Position numbers and translations under genes: made by a program. Of a stretch of DNA of 64,000 nt, positions 13,716 through 20,432 are shown one piece after another. Positions within the stretch are counted from its first letter, which is position 1. The number at the start of each line of letters is the position of its first letter. Below the pieces are notes generated by a model. That model searched no databases. It saw only the letters and a list, made by a program, of their open reading frames with translations, and was not told the DNA's origin. Source of the stretch: Acidobacteriota bacterium (GTDB lineage Bacteria > Acidobacteriota > Vicinamibacteria > Fen-336); assembly GCA_022340585.1 (NCBI GenBank), contig JAJDNS010000116.1, positions 1 to 64,000 of the forward strand, in the 5' to 3' direction.

Positions 13716-15662
13716 ATGCGACAGACAACGAGGGAGCGGACCGCGATCGGTGCGGCGGCAGCGCTGGCCCTGACGCTGGGAGCTCTCTCCGCCCCCTCCG
13801 TGGGCGGGGACGGCTCGAAGTGGGAGTGGAACGGGGTCGGCCGAATCGTCGCCGTGGGGGACGTCCACGGCCGCTACGACCAGCTGACCGCGATCGTCCA
13901 GGGAACCGGCCTCACCGATGGAGACCTCCACTGGACGGGTGGGGACGACCACCTGGTCCTGTGCGGCGACCTGGTGGACCGCGGGCCCGACGATCGCGCG
14001 GTCCTGGACCTCGCCCGACGCCTCCAGGAGGAGGCGGAGAAGGCCGGGGGCCGCGTGCACGTGCTGCTGGGCAACCACGAGGTCATGAACCTCTCCCACG
14101 ACTTCCGCTACGTGCGTCCGGAAGGCTGGGCAGCCTTCGCTTCCGACGAGAGGTCCGGCGACCGCGAGAAGGCCTGGAGCAAGGCCGAGAAGACCTTCTC
14201 GGCCAAGGGGGCCAGCAAGGAGGAGGCACGCGCCGCGTTCGACGAGAAGTACCCGCCGGGATACTTCGCGCGGCAGCGGGCCTTCTCTCGGAAAGGACAG
14301 TACGGCTCCTGGCTCCTCGACCAGCCCAGCGTGATCAAGGTCAACGGCGTCCTCTTCGTCCACGGGGGCCTCACCCCCAGGGTGGCGGCCCTGGGGATCG
14401 ACACGATCAACGAGCGGGTCCGCAAGGGCGTCCGTGCCGTCGTCGAGTCGGCCGAGGTCCTCCAGGGGGTCATGACGATCCCCGGCAGCTTCGCCGACTT
14501 CCATGGCACGGCCAAACAGGTGGTGCAGCTCGCTCGCGAGGGGCGTCCCCTCGCCCCGAACCTGCGACGGGCAGCGGAGGTCCTACTCGACCAGGTCGAC
14601 GATCTCGCCTACGCACCCGACGGACCCATGTGGTACCGCGGCAGCTCGCTGGACAACGAGAGGGCCGAGAGAGAGCGAGTGCAGAAGGTCTTCGAGGACC
14701 TCAGCGCCCACGCCATGCTGGTGGGCCACAGCGTCACCCGCACCGGCCGCGTCACCTCCCGGTTCCAGGGCCACATCGTTCGGGCCGACGTGGGCATGGG
14801 CTACGGGCGCCAGGGCTACGCCGTCGTCTTCGAGGGCGGCGAGATCTCCGCCTTCGACCCCCTCACTCGGCAGGCCTCGGTGCCCTACGCCGAGCCCCCC
14901 TACGGGGAGGGCTGGACCGGGGGCAGCGTCCACATGGCCGACGCCGAGCTCCAGAGGTTCCTCGGCGAGGCGGCGCTCGCCAATCCGCGCGAGGTGGTCC
15001 GGGCCGGTCTCCGGGCCGAGGTCTGGGAGCTGGAGGGCGAGGGCCTGAAGCTCCGGGGGGTCTTCAAGGACGTCGAGGAGGAGCCGCCGGGTCCGGGGCG
15101 GCCCGAGTCCCGACGCTATCAGCACGAGGTGGCGGCCTTCGAGCTGGACCGCATGCTCGACATCGGCCTGGTCCCGGTGGTGGTGGTGCGAGAGGTGGAC
15201 GGGCGACGGGGAGCGCTGCGCCCCTTGTCGGAAACCGCCCTCGACCTGGTGTCGGTCCGGGACATCCAGGATCTGGAGGGGGCGCCGCCGGAGAAGACCA
15301 TCGCGGCGGTGGCCGAGGCCTACGGGCTCGGACTCGACGAGCTCAAGGAGCAGGTCGTCCGGGCCCGGGTCTTCGACGGCCTCATCGGCAACCTGGGACG
15401 CACCGACGTGGACAAGCTCTTCATCCCCGCCGAGGGCCGGGTGGCCCTGGTGGACCAGGACGAGGCCTTCGGCTTGTCGACGGAGCTCGATCCGGCGCTC
15501 CTGAACCCCTGCCGGCCCATGCCCGCCGACCTGCGGATCCACCTCATGGAGCTGAACACGGAGGAGCTGCAGGAGGACCTGGGAGAGTACCTGAACGACG
15601 CCCAGATCGGCGCCGTCCTGAAGCGCCGCGACAAGGTTCTGGAGGCCTGCGGTGCGCCCTGA
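13716..15662 (+). CDS. Secreted PPP-type phosphatase fused to a degenerate Fam20-like kinase domain
   Basis: 648 residues with a signal peptide (about 1-30). The N-terminal half is a calcineurin-like metallophosphatase of the PPP/Shewanella type: GDVHG (48-52), GDLVDRG (84-90), GNHE (119-122), His216 in FVHGG and His338 in LVGHSV. The C-terminal part (about 405-648) is a Fam20-like kinase fold: Lys451 in GVFKDV, Glu471 in HEVAAFELDRMLDIGLVP, and a catalytic region reading GNLGRTDVDKLFI. There the catalytic Asp seen in the four neighbouring kinases is Gly561, and the usual LIDH reads LVDQ, so this is probably a pseudokinase. The start is supported by GGGAGA before the ATG. The fusion links the kinase and phosphatase families of this block. 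Confidence 0.8.
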   Translation: MRQTTRERTAIGAAAALALTLGALSAPSVGGDGSKWEWNGVGRIVAVGDVHGRYDQLTAIVQGTGLTDGDLHWTGGDDHLVLCGDLVDRGPDDRAVLDLARRLQEEAEKAGGRVHVLLGNHEVMNLSHDFRYVRPEGWAAFASDERSGDREKAWSKAEKTFSAKGASKEEARAAFDEKYPPGYFARQRAFSRKGQYGSWLLDQPSVIKVNGVLFVHGGLTPRVAALGIDTINERVRKGVRAVVESAEVLQGVMTIPGSFADFHGTAKQVVQLAREGRPLAPNLRRAAEVLLDQVDDLAYAPDGPMWYRGSSLDNERAERERVQKVFEDLSAHAMLVGHSVTRTGRVTSRFQGHIVRADVGMGYGRQGYAVVFEGGEISAFDPLTRQASVPYAEPPYGEGWTGGSVHMADAELQRFLGEAALANPREVVRAGLRAEVWELEGEGLKLRGVFKDVEEEPPGPGRPESRRYQHEVAAFELDRMLDIGLVPVVVVREVDGRRGALRPLSETALDLVSVRDIQDLEGAPPEKTIAAVAEAYGLGLDELKEQVVRARVFDGLIGNLGRTDVDKLFIPAEGRVALVDQDEAFGLSTELDPALLNPCRPMPADLRIHLMELNTEELQEDLGEYLNDAQIGAVLKRRDKVLEACGAP

Positions 15663-15705
15663 ATGTCATTCCCAGGAGTGGACCGGCCTGCGCCCGGCCG
15701 CCTTG

Positions 15706-15745
15706 GCCAAGGACGCGATCCCGCCATGGCGGTCGTGTCCTTGGC
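15706..15745. repeat. 40-base inverted repeat between convergent genes
   Basis: GCCAAGGAC (15706-15714) pairs with GTCCTTGGC (15737-15745), and inside them CCGC and GCGG form a second stem around CATG. It lies in the 268-base space between the ends of the phosphatase-kinase fusion and kinase copy 2. With no T tract it may be a bidirectional transcript-end hairpin. Nothing else is recognisable in this gap. Confidence 0.5.
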
Positions 15746-15930
15746 AGGAGCCGTCGTTTGAGCGTGCGACGAGGAATCTGCGGGTCGGTCCCAGCGACGT
15801 CCCTGCAGCGAGCGTCATGTTGGGCCTGCCGTCCCGCCCGTCACACGGCTCGCACTCCCCCGGACGGGCGGAATGCTACTTCCTGCGCGCTCGACCTGTC
15901 CAGAGGCCGGGGATCAGTCCGGCGGGGAGA

Positions 15931-16785
15931 TCAGCGCCAGGGTTCGAGCGCCACTGAGAGCTCCTCTCCCATGGAATCGAGGCGTTCCAGGATGAGCTCG
16001 CGGCGCTTGACGACCAGCGAGGCCCTCCAACCCCAGACGTAGCGCTTGATCGCCCTCTTGATCTCCTCGTCGCTCAGGCTTCGCAGGCGCTCGACGAGGT
16101 CCGGCGGATAGCGGGTCGGGTACCGCTCGCGGGACTCGTCGAACTCGACCCCCCAGAAGCGGGCGTGGGTGCCGGCCCCTCTCGCGTTGAGGTCGTTCCG
16201 GAGGTGCTCGTCGTTGCGAAAGGTCTTCGAGTTGTCGATGAGGATCAGCCGCCCCTCGGGCGAGACGATCGCGTTGTTCAGGTGGCGGTCGCTGTTCGCG
16301 ATGAGGTCGTCGAAGAGCCACATGACGCTCACCTGGTCGCGCCAGTCCTCCAGGTCGGGCGGGGTTCCCTCGAAGGCCTCCATCGTGGCGCCGGTCACCC
16401 AGAGCTGGAGGCAGCCCTTTCGGCCTCCGATCGATCGCTCGACGGTCGGAGGGACCATTCCCATTCCCAGGAGCTTGTCCAGCTCGTAGGCCGCGACCTC
16501 GCTCCGCCAGCTGTCCTGCTGCATGACGTCGATCCTCTTGAAGCAGGCCTGTCGGACGACCCCGTCCTGCTCGAGCGTCACCCTCTCCGGCCGGGTCACC
16601 CCGGTGCCGATCTCGACCCGCTGCGTGATCTCGGCCTTCTTCAGGAAGTGCTCGATCTCTTCGTGGTCGGGCCAGAGGGGCCCGTCCTGCGCCGTCACGG
16701 GGTGCGCCGGGAGCAGGAACGACAACACCGCCGGGATGAATACGGGGGCCAGCGTTCGAGGGCAGTCGTGGCGATTCGGGCCCAT
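15931..16785 (-). CDS. Secreted Fam20C/PI4K-like kinase, copy 2
   Basis: 284 residues from the ATG at 16785, with AGAGGAGAA nine bases upstream; the frame is open further but the preceding part is unlike the family. A signal peptide follows a short polar start (LAPVFIPAVLSFLLPAHPVTA). Kinase landmarks: Lys83 (ACFKRID), Glu96 in SEVAAYELDKLLGMGMVPPT, Asp166 and Asn171 in ANSDRHLNNAIV, and Asp184 in LILIDNSKTF. Here the usual His after the metal Asp is Asn. All presumed catalytic residues are present. It lies 47 bases downstream of copy 3 on the same strand and is likely co-transcribed with it. Substrate unknown. Confidence 0.75.
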   Translation of the reverse strand: MGPNRHDCPRTLAPVFIPAVLSFLLPAHPVTAQDGPLWPDHEEIEHFLKKAEITQRVEIGTGVTRPERVTLEQDGVVRQACFKRIDVMQQDSWRSEVAAYELDKLLGMGMVPPTVERSIGGRKGCLQLWVTGATMEAFEGTPPDLEDWRDQVSVMWLFDDLIANSDRHLNNAIVSPEGRLILIDNSKTFRNDEHLRNDLNARGAGTHARFWGVEFDESRERYPTRYPPDLVERLRSLSDEEIKRAIKRYVWGWRASLVVKRRELILERLDSMGEELSVALEPWR

Positions 16786-16832
16786 CGCTGGTTCTCCTCT
16801 CGATCGACTCACAGCAGTCGACAGAGGGGCCA

Positions 16833-17699
16833 TCAGCGCAGCCAGATGTTCGGGCCGCGCGTCTTGGCCATCTCGTCGATCTGGTCGGCCATCTGGTCGC
16901 GGCGCTGCAGCATGGCCCTCATCATCCCGGTGCTCACCCACTCGCCCAGGACCGGCTTGAGCGTCTCCAGGTCGAGGGTCTTCATCTTCGCCCACAGCGG
17001 AAGATCGACGAACTTGAACTCCTGGAACTGACGGGGGTCGGTGACGTCGACGAAGGCACGGGAGTGATCAATGAGGAGCAGGCACCAGTCGTGGTCGTAG
17101 AGGAGGTTGCCCTGGTTGCGGTCGATGTTGCCGATGAGCCGGTCGAACATCTTCTCCCGCACCATCTCGCGGGCCCAGGCCCGCGTGTCGGGGCCACGGG
17201 CCGGGCTCTGCATATCCCAGCCCTCGACGTTCTCCAACCACAGCATGGCGGAGCCCCTGGTGCCCCGGATGCTCCTCTCGACGGTGGGCGGGACCATGCC
17301 CAGCCCGAGGAACTTGTCGAGCTCGTAGGCGGCGATCTCCGCCTTGTAGTCCTCCCAGAAGCCGGCCTTCTTTCTGCGCTTGATGGTCTTCCAGCACATC
17401 TTCGAGAAGGGCAGGCCTTCCTCGACGTAGGCGCACTGGGACTCCAGCACCCCGACCGGAAGGTCCTCCAGCTTCTTGATCTTCGCGGTTCGCACCATCT
17501 CTTCGAACTCCGCCTCGCGGCCGAGCCAGATCTTGGAGCAGGCGGACTCCGTGGTGGCTCCCGCGGCGGCGGGCTCCGGGGGGGACTCGGCCCAGGAGAG
17601 CGGCGCCCACAGCAGGAGCACACCGCCCAGCAGCAGCTCGAAGGCCACCGTGTGCCTGCTCTTTCTTCGTCTCTCCGAAATGAAGCGCACGGTCATCAT
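16833..17699 (-). CDS. Secreted Fam20C/PI4K-like kinase, copy 3
   Basis: 288 residues; the first ATG pair is followed by a basic N-region and a signal or anchor helix (about 18-37, FELLLGGVLLLWAPLSWA). Kinase landmarks are Lys104 (MCWKTIK), Glu121 in AEIAAYELDKFLGLGMVPPT, Asp193 and Asn198 in GNIDRNQGNLLYD, and Asp211 in LLLIDHSRAF. The segment before the lysine (EFEEMVRTAKIKKLEDLPVG) matches the same region in copies 1, 2 and 4 and seems to be a family-specific N-terminal element. Upstream on the same strand is a small secreted protein; downstream is copy 2. It probably acts outside the cytoplasm, where its ATP source is an open question. Confidence 0.75.
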   Translation of the reverse strand: MMTVRFISERRRKSRHTVAFELLLGGVLLLWAPLSWAESPPEPAAAGATTESACSKIWLGREAEFEEMVRTAKIKKLEDLPVGVLESQCAYVEEGLPFSKMCWKTIKRRKKAGFWEDYKAEIAAYELDKFLGLGMVPPTVERSIRGTRGSAMLWLENVEGWDMQSPARGPDTRAWAREMVREKMFDRLIGNIDRNQGNLLYDHDWCLLLIDHSRAFVDVTDPRQFQEFKFVDLPLWAKMKTLDLETLKPVLGEWVSTGMMRAMLQRRDQMADQIDEMAKTRGPNIWLR

Positions 17700-17796
17700 C
17701 TTCTACCCCCACGGATCCCCGGGCCAGGGCAGGACCCGGGTGGAGCAGGACGTACGCACCCCACCCGCGCCCGCCGGTGAAGACCCAACGGCCCCG

Positions 17797-18150
17797 CTAG
17801 TCGCCGGACTTGTCGCGAACGTCGACTCTCCTGGCCTCCATCCTGTTGCTCTCACCGAACGTCCCCAGGCAGATGACCCGGCGGCCATCCTTGAGATCGT
17901 CGAGAGACGACGCCTCGTTGCGGTAGGTGAAGGCCGTCTTGTCGTTCCAGGCGACGGTCCACGTCACGCCGCTGGGCCCGCTCTGGCGCATCTCGAAGGT
18001 CATCTTCTCCGAGTCGATCCTCACGATCCGCCCTTCCAGGAGATCCAACTGCGTGGGGTCGTGGGTCCCGGCCTGGGCGTACAGCGCGGCACTGAGCACC
18101 GGCGCGAGAGCCAGCACCAACGCAATGAGGGAAGCCGTCGACCGCTTCAT
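17797..18150 (-). CDS. Small secreted beta-rich protein within the kinase block
   Basis: 117 residues with a signal peptide (STASLIALVLALAPVLSAALYA). GGAGGAGTCC precedes the ATG. The mature part has a small beta-barrel pattern (LEGRIVRIDSEKMTFEMRQ, VTWTVAWNDKTAFTYRN, KDGRRVICLGTF), similar in style to DUF5666-like proteins and to the pair at 11777-12599, though sequence identity is low. It lies between kinase copies 3 and 4 on the same strand. It could be a partner or substrate of the kinases, given four Ser or Thr clusters, but nothing shows this directly. I do not assign a function. Confidence 0.75.
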   Translation of the reverse strand: MKRSTASLIALVLALAPVLSAALYAQAGTHDPTQLDLLEGRIVRIDSEKMTFEMRQSGPSGVTWTVAWNDKTAFTYRNEASSLDDLKDGRRVICLGTFGESNRMEARRVDVRDKSGD

Positions 18151-18306
18151 GGACTCCTCCTTCTCCGCGACGGGTGCTCTGTCGCGATTCTCGTTCCTTC
18201 ATCCGGTCCAAGCAGATAATGCCGCGTCCGGGGCCCAGAAGTTCTTGGATTTCTCTTAGAAATCGGGGGCCGCCAGCTCGGGGCGTTCAGCGAGCTCCTC
18301 CTTCTT

Positions 18307-18335
18307 CCCAAGTCGCTTGATTCAGACGACTTGGG
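18307..18335. repeat. Inverted repeat just after kinase copy 4
   Basis: CCCAAGTCG (18307-18315) and CGACTTGGG (18327-18335) flank an 11-base loop, four bases beyond the kinase stop codon. On the minus strand it is followed by purines, not T, so it is not a standard terminator; it may protect the transcript end. A smaller inverted repeat (GATTTCT, CTT loop, AGAAATC) lies at 18248-18264. Confidence 0.45.
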
Positions 18336-18339
18336 TCCC

Positions 18340-19209
18340 TCAGTAGAAGACGCCTTCGCCTCGCTCGGCCACCAGGGCCTCGACGTGCTCCAGGAGGAGC
18401 TCTCGGCGACGAGCGAGGCACATGATCTCCTCGCCGTCGAGGTAGGGACCCAACGCCTCCTTGAGGGCGTCCCCGTCCATCTCCGTCAGCCGGGTCCACA
18501 TCGTTCGATTGATGCGGGTGACGCGCTCCGGATCGAGCAGCTCGGGAACGGGCTGGAAGGCCCGGGTGTGGTCGATGAGCCACAGCTTGTAGCGCTCGTC
18601 CACGATGATGTTGGTGGAGTTGCGGTCGACATTGAACACCAGGTTGTCGAAGAAGTCCTGGTCCCAGGTCTGCTGGACATAGGCGAGGGGGTTGGGAGGC
18701 CGGAAGTCCTTCCCTTCCTCGTCCAGGCTCCCCTCCACCCAGATCTGGACCGAGCCGCTCCGGCCCTGGAACTTGCGGTCGGCGGTCGGGGGGACACGGT
18801 CGAGCCCCAGCATCCGCGCCAGCCGGTAGGCGGCACACTCGAAGCGGCAGGAGTCGCGGAACCGACGGTAGTGCCGCCCCTCGATGGACACGTCCTTGCG
18901 GTCGAGCTCTTCGTAGCGGAATGCCGCGCGGGCCCGAACGCCGTCCCTCTCGAGGACGAGCTTCAGGGGCTTGGTGATCCCCACGGGAATTTCCTCGGAC
19001 TCCACCACGTCGGCCGTGCGGAGGAAGTCCAGGACCTCATCGTCGGAGGCGAACGGGAGCGGCCGGCCGTCGGGACCCCGCCAGCTCCGGCCGGCCCGCT
19101 CCTCGTCCGCCGCCCGAGGTGCCGCCGGCCCGGCGACGGCCTCCGGGGCGACGACGCTCGCCAGGACCGCCACCACCCCGGCCAGACGTATCGCTCTCCG
19201 GCTCGTCAC
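18340..19209 (-). CDS. Secreted Fam20C/PI4K-like kinase, copy 4 (lysine replaced)
   Basis: 289 residues with a signal peptide (about 8-27, RLAGVVAVLASVVAPEAVAG). Kinase-fold landmarks: Glu124 in FECAAYRLARMLGLDRVPPT, Asp195 and Asn200 in FNVDRNSTNIIVD, and Asp213 in LWLIDHTRAF. The position of the expected ATP-binding lysine reads RAAFRYEEL, so Arg98 stands where the other copies have Lys. It also has a longer segment before helix C (about residues 100-122). It may be inactive, may use another lysine, or may bind ATP differently. It lies 31 bases downstream of the stand-alone phosphatase on the same strand, so the two are probably one operon. Confidence 0.75.
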   Translation of the reverse strand: MTSRRAIRLAGVVAVLASVVAPEAVAGPAAPRAADEERAGRSWRGPDGRPLPFASDDEVLDFLRTADVVESEEIPVGITKPLKLVLERDGVRARAAFRYEELDRKDVSIEGRHYRRFRDSCRFECAAYRLARMLGLDRVPPTADRKFQGRSGSVQIWVEGSLDEEGKDFRPPNPLAYVQQTWDQDFFDNLVFNVDRNSTNIIVDERYKLWLIDHTRAFQPVPELLDPERVTRINRTMWTRLTEMDGDALKEALGPYLDGEEIMCLARRRELLLEHVEALVAERGEGVFY

Positions 19210-19240
19210 GCGTTCCCCTCCAGGCCTAGGCCGCTTCCGC

Positions 19241-20350
19241 TCAAGGCTGCGCGGCCACGGCCGGAACCCCCGCCGGGGCCTGCCCCGCCGGGGGCATCGA
19301 GATCACCGCTCGGGAGTCGGGGTAGAGGGCGCTCACCGTCCCGTCGCCGGCCACCTCGAGGGCGGCGATGCTGTCGTTGTAGGCGGGCGCCATGCCCACG
19401 TCGATCATGACCACGCGTCCATCGAAGCGGCTCTGGATCTTGCCGGTCTTGGTGACGGTGTGGGCCACGACGATGGCCCGCGCGTCCATGTCCGCGAGAA
19501 CCTGCTCCAAGGCCGGAGCATAGGCGACCTCGTCCTCGACGGCGAGGCCCCGGTACCAGAGCGGGCCGGCGCCCCCGGCAGCCAGCGTGGCCCCCGGCTG
19601 GGCCCGGGTCTTGTCGAAGTCACTGGTGAGCTCGCGGTGGACCGTCTTGTTGATGCCTTCGCACCCGAGAGCCGCCACCTCCGGCGTCAGGCCGCCGTGG
19701 AGGAAAACGATGCCGTTGACGCGGGCGACGACGTTGAGGTCGCGCAGCCAGCTCCCGTACTCGCCATCCGCCGAGAAGGCACGCATGCGCTCCACGAAGC
19801 CGAGGGGTGCTTCCTTCTCCAGCTTCTTGCGGAAGGCGTCCTCGTCGAACTCCTCGCCCGCGGCCCGGGCGCGGTCGGAGGCGCGGCTCAGGGCGCTGGC
19901 GTAGAAGCGCTGGATGCGCCGCATGGAGTCCATGGTCCGGAACGACTCGTACTCCTCGGTGTCCACATAGCGCAGGTCCCCGAGAATGTTCATGACCTCG
20001 TGGTTGCCGAGGAGAATGTGCGCGCGCCCCCCCGCATCCTTCGCCTCCTTCTGGAGGCGCTTCAGGAGGTCCATGACCTTCCGGGTGTCCTTGCCGCGGT
20101 CGGTGAAGTCGCCGGTCTGGACCAGATGGGTGGTGCCCCCCGTCCAGTGCGCGTCCTCGTCGGCGATCCCGGCCATCTGCAGGACCTTGACGAAGTTGTC
20201 GTAGGAACCGTGGATGTCGCCCACGGCCACGACGCGCGGGGCCTCGACGTCGCAGACGTCCTCCGCCGCGAGCGAGGCGGCGGGCGCGCCCAGCAGAAGG
20301 GCCACGACCAGAACCCGAGGCATGCCGCCGTCCGGCGTCCTCAGTTGCAT
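19241..20350 (-). CDS. Secreted PPP/Shewanella-type metallophosphatase
   Basis: 369 residues with a signal peptide (about 10-29). GGGAGG lies seven bases before the ATG. The metallophosphatase signatures are complete: GDIHG (44-48), GDFTDRG (80-86), GNHE (115-118) followed by VMNILGDLRYV, then FLHGG and VVAHTVTKTGK. The GNHEVMN-DLRYV form is characteristic of the Shewanella-like branch of PPP phosphatases. It aligns with the N-terminal half of the fusion protein at 13716-15662 over its whole length but has no kinase domain. Its gene leads into kinase copy 4, an arrangement suggesting opposed kinase and phosphatase action in the periplasm. Confidence 0.88.
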   Translation of the reverse strand: MQLRTPDGGMPRVLVVALLLGAPAASLAAEDVCDVEAPRVVAVGDIHGSYDNFVKVLQMAGIADEDAHWTGGTTHLVQTGDFTDRGKDTRKVMDLLKRLQKEAKDAGGRAHILLGNHEVMNILGDLRYVDTEEYESFRTMDSMRRIQRFYASALSRASDRARAAGEEFDEDAFRKKLEKEAPLGFVERMRAFSADGEYGSWLRDLNVVARVNGIVFLHGGLTPEVAALGCEGINKTVHRELTSDFDKTRAQPGATLAAGGAGPLWYRGLAVEDEVAYAPALEQVLADMDARAIVVAHTVTKTGKIQSRFDGRVVMIDVGMAPAYNDSIAALEVAGDGTVSALYPDSRAVISMPPAGQAPAGVPAVAAQP

Positions 20351-20373
20351 ACAGCAATCCTCCCGAAGTGGTG

Positions 20374-20394
20374 CACCCAGGAGTGTACACCCTT
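20374..20394. promoter_or_regulatory. Shared palindromic motif GAGTGTACACCCTT, site 2
   Basis: The 14-mer at 20381-20394 is identical to site 1 (13543-13556). It lies 30 bases upstream of the phosphatase ATG on the minus strand and 38 bases before the plus-strand carrier gene. The preceding bases extend to CACCCAGGAGTGT, a 13-mer that recurs at 37595-37607 upstream of a PilZ gene. It may be an operator or a -10 region read as TGTACACT on the minus strand. Confidence 0.45.
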
Positions 20395-20432
20395 GTCCGC
20401 CTCTGGTTTAATGGCGCGCGCAGGGTCCCTCC

